Shown here piece by piece: positions 1 to 12,116 of a stretch of 64,000 bases of DNA. The stretch covers positions 3,224,001 through 3,288,000 of the forward strand of contig JAHWDD010000004.1 of NCBI GenBank assembly GCA_023897205.1, read 5' to 3'. The stretch is from Exophiala sp. HKRS030 (taxonomy: Eukaryota > Ascomycota > Eurotiomycetes > Chaetothyriales > Herpotrichiellaceae). The notes under the pieces were generated by a model. That model had not been told where the DNA came from. It worked only from the letters and a program-made list of their open reading frames with translations, and did no database searches. Numbering within the stretch: the first letter of the stretch is position 1; each line of letters begins with the position of its first letter. A program made the translations under genes and the position numbers.

Positions 1-846
1 AGAGGAAGAGGATCGTTTGGAGGAAGAGGCGGAGGTAATTTTATCTCGTCTCCGCGCACAGGAAATTTCCCTGCGCCGAAATCTGAGGCTGACGTGGTGA
101 TTGCACAGGACGAGGTGGTTACCAGCAACAGAGCTTTGGGCCGCCCGCCCAGGTCTTTGGTAAGTATTCTTACAACTTGGTGATTTCATGGCTGATGGTC
201 TGCAGAAATGGGCAAATTCCTCCACGCTTCCGAGGGTGAAATGGTTTGCGAATCCGTCAACCCAAAAATTCCCTACTTCAACGCCCCCATCTATCTCGAA
301 AACAAGGTACGCTTATATCATGGCGATAAGGATTCCCTTATTGATGAGAGAAGACTTCGATAGGAAAGGTGGATGAAATTCTGGGACCGATCAACCAGGT
401 CTATTTCACGATCAAACCACAAGAAGGAATTCAAGCTGCATCTTTCAAGACGGGAGACAAATTCTACATTGGAGGTGACAAGCTCTTGCCTCTGGAGAAG
501 TGAGTTCCTGCGATATGGTCTGACAGAGCGAAACACTGAACTCGAACGCAGATTCCTACCGAAGCCCAAGCCCCCGCCAGGTATGTCGTGCTTCTTCAAA
601 AGTTGACCTGATCTTTCTTACCATATTACAGGAGCCGCAAAAGTGAAGAAGCCAGCAGGTGCCGGACGAGGAGCAGCGAGAGGAGGCTTTGGTTTTGGCG
701 GGCGAGGCGCTCCTAGAGGGCGCGGAGCACCGCGAGGAAGAGGAGGCTTCGGCGGACGAGGAGCACCCAGAGGAGGGCCTCGAGGAGGCTCCTTCGGTGG
801 TCGCGGTGGCGGAAGAGGTGCCCCCAGAGGCCGTGGCCGTTTCTAA
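1..846 (+). CDS. GAR1: H/ACA snoRNP subunit GAR1 (5'-truncated by window edge)
   Basis: GAR1 is a nucleolar core protein of H/ACA snoRNPs, which guide rRNA pseudouridylation. Proposed exons are 1-34, 109-159, 206-306, 354-499, 552-580 and 632-846. They splice in phase to 191 visible residues, and position 1 is already the first base of a codon inside the N-terminal RGG tract. The conserved core follows: [20 protein letters not shown], then [32 protein letters not shown] and LPKPKPPPG. The C-terminus is a second Arg/Gly-rich domain ending GAPRGRGRF. Both RGG flanks around one central barrel are the usual GAR1 layout. The 47-nt third intron (307-353) is near the lower size limit. The start codon lies upstream of the window. 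Confidence 0.93.
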
Positions 847-1340
847 ACCTTGGTCGATGGTGTTTCTTACTATTGGACGTTTTTCCTAGCATGGTTTCGG
901 CGTTGGGGACAATACCCATGGCAAAAGTATGGCTATTACAATGAGGTCGGCGATGTGCGACGTCTACTGCACCAGATTACCCATACCTGGCCTATCTAGA
1001 CTCGAAAGGAGGGTGTTCAAGGTATTGCTGATACAAATGTTTACATCTTCAGTCCATGACTTTTTTTGCACTGTGCCAAATGAATATCACGTGATGCTTC
1101 CGGCAGACTTGCCCTTGTTGATGTGAGTGCAAGGCTGCGCTGCGAAATCGCGGGACTGCAGAATGACGACACATTTCCTACTGCGTTTGTGGCTGCGCCT
1201 TGTTTCTCTCCAAAAAGTCGATCATCAAAACTAGTCTACGCTGTTTACCTGCCTTGCATAGCTTGCCTGGACCTCTTGACACTTCTCCCCAGGATCTTCA
1301 CGATTTCATCCTCCTAGTCTACCTTTGTCTACAGCCCAGC
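847..1340. other. Intergenic, GAR1 3' side to PSS promoter
   Basis: I see no gene here. It holds the GAR1 3' untranslated region and the promoter of the phosphatidylserine synthase gene. A C/T-rich stretch lies at about 1286-1330, just before the start codon at 1341. Confidence 0.6.
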
Positions 1341-2378
1341 ATGTCTCGAAGAGCTGGTACAACCACTGCTGGCCAAGAGGAAACCGAGGTCAAGCCACAG
1401 AACAACGCACAGGAGAAACAGGCCATGTTGTTGGCTCAAGACACTGGACATTTCAGTATGATCAGGTACACATCTATCCAGGCCTGGGTGTAAGTGTACG
1501 CAAGTGCTGATTGCTTAGGGCGTTGCATTTGGCCGATCTGATCACCGAAATGAACGGTGAGCTCTAACAATGGATGCTGTGATGTCCCTCATTGACGTGA
1601 TGTTAGGTTTCTGTGGATGTAGGGCGCTGTCTCTTTCTACTCAGATACATACCTAACAAATTGTCCCTCTAGTCATGTCTGTCCTGTCTTCGATGCGGTA
1701 CTGTCTCTCCGATCCTCAAGACCTGACGAACTTGTGGTTCGCGTTCTTCTTCATGCCCTTCGGGCTGTTCTTCGACTTTTTTGATGGCAAAGTTGCGCGA
1801 TGGAGAAAGAAGTCTTCATTGATGGGTCAAGAACTGGATTCTTTGGCAGACCTGGTACGCATGTCGATCCATGAGGGGCACACTCTAGTACTGACTACGA
1901 AAGGTCTCGTTCGGTGTAGCGCCTGCTGCTGTTGGCTTCGCCGTCGGCTTTCGAACTACGGTCGACACTTTTTTCCTCTCATATTACGTTCTCTGTATGT
2001 GCCTCCAATGTTAATCGAGGGAATTACTGACCATCTCAGGTGGGTTAACTCGCCTTGCACGCTTCAATGTGACGGTTGCCATGCTGCCCAAAGATAAGAC
2101 GGGCAAATCGAAGTACTTCGAAGGTGAGCACACATTGGACTTGTCCTCGCGCTTACTCTCGCTCTCGCTAACAATATATAGGCACTCCAATACCCTTTGC
2201 CTGCTTGACTGGTTCAAGCATCCTCGCAACATTTACTTGGATGGGTCTGATCCATAACTCGATACCTTTGGGTACATTATTCACGGGAACGGCCTTGGAA
2301 TTTCATCCAATTGCAGCAATGTGGTTCATTTTGGGCAGCTTGCAGATAAGCAAAACAATTCATGTGCCAAAGCCCTGA
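1341..2378 (+). CDS. CHO1: CDP-diacylglycerol--serine O-phosphatidyltransferase (phosphatidylserine synthase)
   Basis: This enzyme makes phosphatidylserine from CDP-diacylglycerol and L-serine in the ER membrane. Proposed exons are 1341-1465, 1519-1556, 1607-1618, 1673-1854, 1904-1994, 2040-2123 and 2182-2378, giving 242 residues. The CDP-alcohol phosphatidyltransferase signature D-x2-D-G-x2-A-R-x8-G-x3-D-x3-D is perfect (from DFFDGKVAR to the Asp of LADL) and is encoded in exon 4. Several hydrophobic segments surround it, and the protein ends [10 protein letters not shown], a typical fungal PSS tail. Exon 3 is only 12 nt and encodes about four residues (GFCGF across both junctions). Without it the frame is kept but those residues are lost. 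Exon borders are inferred; the family call is firm. Confidence 0.92.
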
Positions 2379-4064
2379 TACCAGCAGGAGGCCTAGCCCT
2401 GGAAAGGTGATAGACATTGGAAAGCTAGCTCCAAAGACTCGTTCCGATATACTGATATACAACGATGGTTTCCAACAGAAAGGTTCGCCTGTGAGCACTC
2501 AGTAGTAACCAAATGATACACGGAGCGACAGTGTTTTACTTTAGACTCGTTCTTGTTTTTTCATGACGAATTCATTTACAATGTGCTTGAATCCCTGCTC
2601 ACGAGTTGTTTGGCTGATTTTTGGGCGTAAGCAAAGGCTATGTGGGAACAAGGGAACAAGCATCTGTTATTGGAAGGCAACACTTTCCTCTTTCAAAGTA
2701 CAATTGCTTCAAGATTACTCTATACACTCCTGAACCCTATGCCAAAAAAGAGTCTTCCAATGTGCGCTTGAACTCTGACAATACGAGCGAGACTTAGATC
2801 TCAAGATTCGTGGCGAGGCTCTAGCCGCAGTTCCTTGTCAGAAGACAGTGCTTACCGGCTATTGCGGCTCTCAGGCCAAAACAACCATGCCAAGTCCATT
2901 CGGCGAGCTCGTTCCGTGATGGCCAGACGACAGAAGAGGTGATGCTGATACTTTCAAGCAATCGACAATTGCACAAATCCACGTCGCTTAGCATGGCAAA
3001 GCCATTCCTGGACAGGAACGCACGCCGAGACACACACCGTAAGCACCAGTAAACCCTCGTCGCAGTACCACTCGATGCGCTGCAGCTGTACAACCTAGAC
3101 GCGGGTAAGCCGCAGCGAAGCCAGTATCTCGTAGGGTTTGGAAGCGAAAGATCGCCAAAGTTTCAACCAATCGCCATGGTCAAGGAGAATGACCGGCAGC
3201 AGCTCTAGTCATGGATCTGCCCCGAAAGACCTGACAACAAAGGCTCGCGAGATTCGTGAGTGAATTAGGAAGGCGTTTCAAAAGAAGTCCATCCAATTTG
3301 AGGGATGGAGAATCTGGACAGCGCTGCAGAAGGTCTGGCTGAAGGACTCACTCGGTCCTCATGAGCCTGCACTAACAACAGCCGAATCTGCAATTGCTAT
3401 CAGGAGAACAGCGACGTGAAACTCCACGCTTCATTCTAAACGGCTTCACAAGGGTCAATCCATGTTAGGCCAGCAACCTTACTCCAGAAAAATGCCTCGC
3501 CACGGCCTCTAGGGAGAAGCTATCGCTTCGTGAATGGCAAATGAGATGAGAGATGAGATGTCCGACCGAGGGATGATTCGTCAACGGCGGACACAGCCCT
3601 GACTGGGGCGAAGAAAGTCGTTCAGAGATGCTTCAGATATGCGACCATGCAACTAGCTCCTGGCAGCCTAAACGAACATCCATTGTGTCCTCCCCGAAAA
3701 GGCGGTTGCGAAGACGTCCGAAATAACGTTACCAGGTCCATCACCAAGGTCCCAGGAGCCTTCAATTCGGGATTGCGCTCTTTGGCACCTTTCGTGCCTT
3801 CCGTATGGCTACTCTGGCAATCTGAGTCTCCGATAAATTCATCCACGTTCTTGCTAGCCTCGATACGCGTGAATCCAGGGGAGTACGTTGGTGGTCACGT
3901 TTGAGAAATGTATCGGTATAACTTCCGTGCCGTTCCCAACCTCTAATGCCATTCTCTGCTTCAGAATAGACCTCCTGGTGAGCAATCCAGCTACCCTTCA
4001 GCTCCTACCTTTCCAGTTTGTTGCCTGGATTTGCCGTTACTACTATTCTTCACTCCCAACAAGG
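2379..4064. other. 1.7-kb intergenic region
   Basis: No supported gene. Open frames on both strands are short and resemble no family. A possible tiny frame starts with ATG at 3189 and meets a good donor (GTGAGT) about 20 codons later, but no convincing downstream exon was found. The last part holds the promoter of the aminotransferase-V gene at 4065. Confidence 0.5.
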
Positions 4065-6267
4065 ATGATGGCAGCCTCAAACCGCACATACAACGGACAT
4101 ATTGAGAGGCTACGACACCGAGAATATCCATCTCTCTTGAGTATACCACTCACTTCACTTTCAATTGAACCTGTACTGAATTGTTACAGCCACCACTTAC
4201 CTCGACCATGCTGGCACAACTTTGTATGCCAAGTCATTCATAGACGCATACCACCGCGACCTGACTTCAAACTTGTACGGGAATCCTCACTCGGAAAGTC
4301 CTGCATCATGGCTTGCCACTGAACGGGTCGAAGATGCACGACTTGCTGTGCTTGACTATTTCCACGCATGTCCAGAAGAATTTGACGTGGTATTTACTGC
4401 CAATGCCACTGGTGCAATCAAAGTGGTTTCCGATTGCTTCAGAGACCAAGGCTTTTGGTACGGATTCCATAAAGATTGTCATAATAGTCTTGTGGGGGTG
4501 CGGGAGGTTGCCACAAAGGGTTCACGATGCTTTACATCCGACACAGAAATCGAAGAGTGGATTTCCCAACGCACGCCTTCGCCTTCGGCAGGGCTCAGAC
4601 TGTTTGCCTATCCAGCGCAGTCCAACATGACGGGGTATCGACCTCCGTTGGAATGGCCTCAACGGATTCGCTCACCGCACAGCGGCTCCGATCAGTTGAA
4701 CTTTGTGCTACTAGATGCTGCGTCCTATCTCACGACTGGCCGCCTTGACCTTACGGACTCCGAGCAAGCCCCTGATTTCATCTCCATGTCTTTCTACAAG
4801 ATATTTGGATATCCAGATCTTGGCGCCCTAATCGTCAAAAAATCAGCACGGGATGCCCTTAGTCGAAGGAAATATTTTGCCGGAGGCACGGTCGATATGG
4901 TCACCGTGATTGGAGGAGCCTTTCACATGTTCAAAGGGACAAACATACATGACTTTCTTGAGGATGGCACAGTCCCATTCCACAACATTGTCGCCCTCAG
5001 GCATGCTATCCAGGCGCAAAACCAGCTGTTCGGTTCTGCGGCTACCATATCAAACCACGCAGCCTGTCTCTCGAAATGGTTGTTCGATGAGCTAAGCCAT
5101 CTAAGGCATGCAAACGGCGAACCTGTGGTCATTATGCACAAAGATGAGGGTGCTACCTACGGAGATACTCAGACGCAGGGGCCTATCATTGCATTCAACA
5201 TCAAGAAGGCCGATGGGACCATTGTTTGGAAAAGTCACTTTGAGACTTTGGCCATTGCCTCGGGCTTTCAGCTTCGTACAGGCGGAGTTTGTAATCCAGG
5301 TGGCATTGCATCAATGCTAACGCTGAAGCATTGGGAGCTCCGGCGAAACTACGAGGAAGGTGCCCGTTGTGGGGACGGAATCGACGTTATTGGTGCTAAA
5401 TCGACGGGCATCATTCGAGTCAGTCTGGGAGCAATGTCTACCCATGGAGATGTGGAACGGTTTGCGAACTTCGTCAGATCATTCTTTGTCGACACCACGA
5501 GCCCTCACACATCACCGACAACTTGTGTTGCGGTGACGAACATTTCAGCATTGGAAGGATGTCCACCTATGACTGTTGACCCGTCGGAGTATGCTGCTTA
5601 CCAGGTATGGGATCGCCGGTGGTTCATTCTCGACCCTGCTACTGGTGAAAAGATAGACAAAGTCAAAGACTTTGGTGTGAAGATTGATGTTCAAACAGGA
5701 GAATTGGTCCTCAAGTACGGCGACGGTCGACTGGCGATCGGCTTGTGGGATGTGCCGAGCCCAACCGATGACAGATTAAGCACACCTTCAGAGCGCATCT
5801 TTGACACCTACGACGATTCCACGATCAACGACTGGTTGTCCGAGCGTATTGGGGTCGAGTGCAAGCTGTGCTACTATCGGCCTCAGGACCCGGCATTGCT
5901 GCCCGAAGCGACCACCTGCGCGGTGGCGTCTTGTGGTTGGAGAGGTGCGGACAAGACTGACCTTGGCCATCACTACAAGTGGCACGCGGAGACGTTCCTG
6001 GCAACACGCCCTTTCGGGGCCCCCAAGGCGGCTCCTTTGGTTACCACTCCTGCACCGCGACGGGCCAAGTATCAAGGTCAGAGTGCCACGGCGAGGAGGT
6101 GCTGTTGGTTACTCAATCTCAAATCCGTCTTCGAGCGTTCTCGTGCAAAGAAGTCGCATCCACACAAGCTCGACAGTGCCAGCGTGAGCGAGAAGAGCAC
6201 CACCGGTCCAGCATCGACGTCGCCACCGGGATCCATAGTTGGGACCAAGCATGAAGAGAATTACTGA
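4065..6267 (+). CDS. Molybdenum-cofactor-sulfurase-like PLP protein with C-terminal C2H2 zinc finger
   Basis: Exons 4065-4140 and 4190-6267 give 717 residues (a second ATG at 4068 is equally possible). The N-terminal 450 residues are a class V aminotransferase / MoCo-sulfurase fold: TYLDHAGTTLYAKSF near the start, NLYGNPHSES, the PLP lysine in SMSFYKIFGYPDLGAL (about K229) and RTGGVCNPGG carrying the conserved cysteine (about C393). About residues 490-590 match the beta-barrel that precedes MOSC (YQVWDRRWFIL, then INDWLSERIGVECKL). The MOSC domain proper is absent. Instead there is C-x4-C-x12-H-x3-H (about C602, C607, H620, H624) followed by a basic tail. True MoCo sulfurases such as HxB/ABA3 activate xanthine dehydrogenase and aldehyde oxidase. 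Without MOSC this protein may be a cysteine desulfurase-like paralogue with a different partner. Confidence 0.85.
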
Positions 6268-7161
6268 GAACGGTGCAACGGATGCATTCTACCATGTCGT
6301 TCGAAAAGTTGGCCCGACTGGATAGACACCAGGAAGAGAAAGAATGAAAATTTTTGGTATCAACATAGGGTTTCTATTAGTCTGTATTACAGTAGTTTCA
6401 TCACTATGGGAGATCCAGCATACTAATTCTAGACAGAGACACGCACATGTGACTTCCATGTGGGTGTGTACGTGTGTTGTAGTATGGGCTCGTAACACAT
6501 ATGTACATGTATACACATGAACGCTCAAAGTTTGGAAAAACAGGAGAAGGAAAAAACGTCGTAGAGGTGGTCGGTCTGTCCTGTTTCAGTGCTTCTGGCA
6601 TAGGCTGTGTGCCGTCGAGGCCAGAGGGGGGTTGTTATTGTCATGTCCAAAAACACCACATACACCATGTAGGGTAGGGGCATGTCCGCTGTATGCCATC
6701 CCCAAAAGTTCTGAAGCATAGATACCTAAGTAGTTATGCATAGACTTTCAAAGACTTCATTGAAATTGGTCTGAATGTGATGAGAGTTCTCTCTCTTTCT
6801 CTCTTTATTTTTTTATTGGCGAGGAGTTGGCTAGCGTAGCACTCTCTAGAACGTCTCGACAAATGAAATGACTGTGACGTGGACTGTATTTATGACCGTA
6901 GCTGGACAGAATCCGTACTTGTAGTAGGAGAAAATTATTTGTTATTATAACCGTAAGTCGTCAGCCGTAGATTATTTTACCCACCCAAGGTAGGTGGGTA
7001 GGTAGGTATTTTGAGCAGAATCGTGGCTCGTACGTGAGGACATATGAACAGGGTGCGTAGTGCGCGAGATAGGAGACGTTAGCGGGGGTGTACAGGTGTA
7101 CAGGTGTAATAGTCGACATGGCGTTGTTCGTGATTCGAGTGGTTTGTACAGACTGAAGTCA
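6268..7161. other. Convergent intergenic region with short repeats
   Basis: This stretch lies between two convergent genes. It holds a pyrimidine tract CTCTCTCTTTCTCTC near 6788, a TAGG/GTAGG repeat at about 6985-7010 and a doubled TGTACAGG at about 7090-7105. I see no gene. Confidence 0.55.
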
Positions 7162-10118
7162 TCAACTCAGGTATTCTGCCAAACTTTCCTTCAGACCATC
7201 TTCGTCCACCATCCTGAATTGAACACCGGTGTTGGCAGCCCTTCGTACTGATCTGAATCCAGGTATCATTCCTTTCTGGTTGATTCCTGGAGGTCTTCCT
7301 CCCGGGAATAGAGGAGACGCTGAGGGCGCTTGTGAGGATGGTGACGCCTCTTCAGTTGCTGCAGACGTAGAAGGAGAAGCAGTAGCGGCTGGGGAGGAGG
7401 CCGAGGTGGTGTTTTGGTTCAAATTCGCACCCGGACTTGAATTCGAAGCTTCCAAATCAGAGGTTGATTTCATAGGTGTCATTCCCCATTTCCCTCTCAC
7501 CCAACCACCGACCAATCGGCCGAAACCACGGCTGGACGGTTGTTCCACCGGAGCAGCAGAGACCTTGGGAAGGCCAGCGAGACCACTCAGTGCTTCGATG
7601 CTCTGACTCGGGTACGCATCGTCGGCCGAGGGGATGTTGTTTGAACTGACGGACCTCGGGGAACTCAGCGCTGTGAATTCCGTCACGGTGGTCGAGGGTT
7701 GCGCAGCTGGCAACATGCGTGCCGCCGAAGGGGAGAGAGCAAAGTATGCTCGGTTGCCTTTGAGGAAGCTTGAGGAGTGTGACGTGGCGGTGGTAGGGCG
7801 TTTCGCAATGTGTATGTCCATTCCGGAGATGGAGACGAGGGATTCGTGAGAATTCGTGCGCCGGTGGTGGTTCGTCGGCATGTGACCTGCGAAATCATCA
7901 AATTCTGGCTCTTGCTGCGTCGGCGTGATTTCTCTCGAGTTTCTCTTGGTTGTATCTGCTGAGGACGTGAAACTGGGCTCCTCAAGCCGGATATCTAACA
8001 CCTTAGGCGTTGATACCGTCGTACCATCCGGCTCATCAGCTTCTATTCGAAACTCCGACGGCCCTGGATCATCATCGGATTTATCACTGTCAGTTGTGAC
8101 GAGAATCTGAGAAGGTTTAGGTGTCAGGTCCTGAGATGAACCCCGGACTTCTCCATCTTCGTCTTCTTCCGCTGTTGTTTCCGCCACTTCTTCTTCTGGC
8201 GGCAGGCCTTGCAGCTTATGCATATGTAATGAGACATTGCGGTGCGGTGCTTCGTCGTCAAGAAGAGCTTCTTCGTCGGGAGACTGTGGAATTGTGTCCT
8301 CCAGTCTGGACTGGAAGCTTTTATACCTGGGCTCGGAAAAGCCAGCGGCGGATTCTGGACTCGTTGGCCTCGACGAATCCTCACCTGCTTCGATTCGATC
8401 GAATATCGAACTGCTCGGCTCGTAATACGACCTTGGTGAGCTTGGGAAACTAGACAGCATCGACGACCCCGTAGCAGCTGACTGTACGGACCAGCGATTG
8501 TACCTTGGTTGAGGGTGGTGAAGTGCGAGTGGTAAGATGGGACTTGAGACATGTCGGCTGGGTCCCGAGAGAGGTGTGTTAGGCGCAGATGATTCTGGAG
8601 TCGCAGGAAGAGTGCTGAGTCCGAACATGGGTCGTTTGCGCGTAGTCCTTCGGACTGTGGGGGTACGGTCTCGTCTAGCGGCAAGCTTCGCGTGGTAATG
8701 ATGGTGTACGTGTACCTCTTGTTGGACTTGTTTGGGCGAGGATTCGGACCAGGATATCTGCTCGCTCAAAGGTCTCGACTGCGGCGAGTCTTCCAGCATA
8801 TGGTCGTAATCGATAGGCTGATGGTGCATTATCTGTTCGCGTAGATTTTGTACTTCCTCATTGGAGTTTTGCAGTAACTCTCGAAGCTCGGCGATTCCGG
8901 CTTGGAGGTTTGCATTGTCCTGGAGAATGTCACGCACGAAGTGGCTGACAACATTATTCTTCGCCGCTCCATTGCCCTTCAAACCTTGCAGCGCCGCAGC
9001 ACCTTTCAGTCTGCCTTCCGCTCCGCCCAATTCACGTTCCAGAGCCCTCTCTCTTTCAAGCCTCGCTATGGTTTCTTCATGTCGATGCCGATCTTGCTTG
9101 GCTTCCCATTCGATCCTTTGGACTTCATACTCGAGTTGTCGGACTTTGAGCATGCTCTCTTTCCATCGTTGAATAGTGCTTCGAGTCTCTTCTTCAGACT
9201 CTTCAACCTTTTCCGACAGCGTGATGCGTTCCCTCTCCAGATCCAGCATCTTGAGCTCCAACTCTTCGGTCCGTCGGCTGAGACCGTTCAGCTTTCTAAC
9301 CTCATCTTCACAGTCGCGTAGCAAAGTCTCAAGACTCTTGACACGTTCATCGCTTTCTTTCAGTGAGGTATTGGCAGACTCTAATTGATTGAGCAGTTCT
9401 CTGTTCTCTTCCACGATCTTCTGGTTGGCGGCTTGCAGCGAGTTGCGCTCCGTCTCCAGTTGATTGACATAGTTTGTAAGTCTTTCGTGCTCAAGTTGGG
9501 ACTCGGTAACGTAGGATTCATGGCGGTTGAGGAGAGCCTGCAGCGCAAATGTTAGCCCACTACCGGTCTGCCGTTTCTCTCGTGAGGCCGTGGCTGAGGC
9601 GGCCATGAGTTGATCTATCTCCATCTTATGGCATGATGTCGATACCAGAAAATTCTCAAACGAGAGAGCAAGCGTGGTGAACCCTGAAAAGATATCCTAG
9701 TAACGTGGATCTCTGGTTTGATGGGCACAAATAATCTGTTTGCTCGTTGCACCATAAAATTGCGAGAGATCCAAGCTCCTACACCACTTCACTCGAAGCC
9801 ATTCTGGCCGAGATCCGAGAGTCACCGGACGAGTGCACGTACCTGACCTAGTCTTGCAGCGGTCTCGAGGTCTCTCTCAATGCCGCCGAGAAGAGTGTTG
9901 TTGTTTTCCAAGTAGGCGCATTCTGGGCGCCCACAACAACATTGCAATTTCATATCAGATGTCAAGGTGTGATTTTCATTGGTCGAACTCATAATGGTGT
10001 CAATGGCGTCGGGAATGTGGCCAGAGCGCGTGTCAGTGCTCGGCGTGGAAGGCATGTCATCGTTGGTATGACAAAAGGTCTTGAAGCGGGAGGAAGTCGA
10101 GTTAAAGGGAGTAGCCAT
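7162..10118 (-). CDS. Uds1 (up-regulated during septation) domain coiled-coil protein
   Basis: Exons on the minus strand are 10118-9843 and 9537-7162, joined across a 305-bp intron, giving 883 residues. Exon 1 carries a Cys-rich block CCCGRPECAYLENNN followed by IERDLETAARLGQ, which continues directly into ALLNRHESYVTESQLEHERL in exon 2. This is the Uds1 family layout (fungal proteins induced during septation). The next 250 residues are long coiled coil, then a low-complexity Ser/Pro/Thr-rich region, and the tail FRSVRRAANTGVQFRMVDED. Splicing uses CAG/GTACGT and CTGCAG/GCT and preserves the frame. The exon 2 frame also runs upstream into the intron to an ATG at 9624, so a shorter alternative start is possible. 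The family suggests a role at septa or the cell cortex; the exact function is unknown. Confidence 0.8.
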
Positions 10119-10618
10119 GTCGTGGACATGTCGAGAGAGTCACACAAGACCATCGATAGGCAGAGGACGAGTTTCGCAGGGTGAAGGTCGAAGCCGAGGA
10201 GCGCGTTGTAGAGTTCGATATGGAGTAAAGTAGAGTGGATGGACTGCGGCCGTGATGGATCTGGATGGAGTTGCGGAAACAATTCGCTGTCACCGTTCAT
10301 CATTTGCCGAACTCGCCAAGGGTCACGGACGTCTACATATGCGACCCGGCAATCATTGGCCCAGCCTTTTCACCTATGAGGTCGGTGAAACGGCCTCTGA
10401 CATATAATTCTTTGTTCAACAGTGACAGGTCGTGCTCGGCTCTTGCAGATGAGTGGTGGAAGATACTCATGTATCAGCTGTCATCTGATGGGGTCTTCAT
10501 CTTTGTCATGAATAGCACAGCTGAAAACCAGAAAGCAGGGAATTAGTTGTGAGATTAGCGAGACAAGATCGTGGTCCTTGAGCCAGATGTATCCTGGCCC
10601 GTTCCCAGAGTCTTCTCG
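10119..10618. other. Intergenic: Uds1 promoter and J-protein 3' side
   Basis: About 500 bp between two minus-strand genes. It should contain the Uds1 gene promoter on its low-coordinate side and the J-protein 3' end on the other. No coding frame here resembles a family. Confidence 0.5.
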
Positions 10619-11777
10619 TTATTCTGCTTCCTGTACTATGGGGCTATGTCTGCGTCTATCTAGTACACTCTGCACGGCATCCCGTACTTCGGGGTTATTT
10701 CTCAGCGCAGACAGGAGCAGAGACTCTTTCATTCCGGTCCTGAGGATCTCAGACTTCTCAGCATCACCCTTGAAAGGACTCAGCCCTAATTGAAGGAGGT
10801 TCCCTGACTCCGCATCCAGTCTGTTCGCTGTTTGTGCCAGATGTGCAACCTGCTGATGCATCTGCTGATCCTTTAATCCGGGGTTCCGTGCCGTTGGAGG
10901 AGCCAGTTGCGAAATGAATATATTGAGAGACATGGACATCCTTCTTGCCAGTGCTAGAATTTGGAAAGGGAGAAGGTGTGGTGGTAACAGTTGGGGCATA
11001 AGCGCGTATGCCGTATTGGCCCAGAGGTTGACAAGTCTTGGAGGGTTCCAGGTATGAGTCAGGAAGTATAGTTCGAGGAAGGCCATACAGGCAATGGCAA
11101 AATACCTCCAGAATTGTCCCCATTTCGGCAACCAGATGTAGTTCAATAATATGAGCACAGCGGCGTTGGACAGATATTCTGGTGCTTTTGAACGCAGCCC
11201 CGCGTAGACATAGTCTCGAATATTCCTCAGCCCTGGTTGATTGACCTGAACAATGATAGGACCGAAGCGATCATATGCGAAGCGTTTGGCTGGGTCGAGG
11301 ATGGTGTCATGGGCTAACTTGAGGTGCACGAACACAGCGTCGGCTCCTGGAAACACCTGCCCGTTTTCATGTAGTTTATCTGGATGATACCGCGAAGCAA
11401 GCTTTCGAAACCGGCTCTTGACCTCCCGATCGGTCGACCAGGGTGTGACCCCGAGAATCGTGTAGAAGTCACCGGCGAGGTTGACATCGTAGAGAGCCTG
11501 CGCAAGGGTATAAATGAGGTAGAGGGACAAGACGAATACACGAATTCGACGATTGTGGTAGGCGAATAGAGGCTCCCCCGGCTGAGGATGTCGTCGCCCA
11601 GCACTAATCGTCAGCCTGTAATAGAGGGACTGCAGAAAGGCTGCGGCATACTATGTATTTGTTATGATTAGCCATTTACTCAATGATCAACAACAAAGCC
11701 ACATGCTGTTCACGTACAGCAGGGAGAAAGGTCCAACCCAGGAGAGAAAACCCTTGGGACACAACGCTGTCGGCCAT
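10619..11777 (-). CDS. Membrane-anchored J-domain (DnaJ) co-chaperone
   Basis: Exons on the minus strand are 11777-11718 and 11650-10619, 363 residues. Exon 1 encodes MADSVVSQGFSLLGWTFLPA, which continues into YAAAFLQSLYYRL after a 67-bp intron, a N-terminus typical of a fungal family of ER-type J-proteins. A hydrophobic segment (about residues 48-66) precedes the J domain (FYTILGV to FAYDRFGP), which has an intact HPD at about residues 109-111. Two or more hydrophobic segments follow (YLSNAAVLILLNYIWLP and YFAIACMAFLELYFLTHTW). The layout is reminiscent of yeast Erj5, an ER J-protein for Kar2/BiP, but orthology is not proven. J domains stimulate Hsp70 ATPase. Confidence 0.85.
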
Positions 11778-12116
11778 GATGTCTTTGTGAATGACGGCGA
11801 TCAAGATGTGTCCCTCGAGACAGAAAAATGCGCCTGCGCATACGATGTACGGAGTTGAGAAGTGGAAATGGTGTCGAGTGTTTCCACTTGGACGTGTTTT
11901 TGGAGTGGAACAAAAAACTCATGTCTGACTGAAAGTAAATTATGATCATCCTGCCTAGAAAGTCCCCCGCCTCAACACCACCCTCAACTTAGACCTCTGT
12001 GTCAGACTGGACATATAATTAACAGCCTGCTGATATGCCAATTCTGGTACTCCGTACTGTTGCCCACTGTAGCTTCCTGAATTCTCATCCATATTGATTC
12101 ATTCTCAGTACTTCAG
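11778..12116. other. Intergenic: promoter of the J-protein gene
   Basis: Short spacer between two minus-strand genes. It contains one exact TACTCCGTA motif at 12048-12056 and no gene. Confidence 0.5.

Noticed and set aside
6421..6540. Hairpin-rich CACATGTG/TGTACATGTATACA stretch as an ncRNA
   Set aside because: Short self-complementary words only; no extended stem and no known RNA family.
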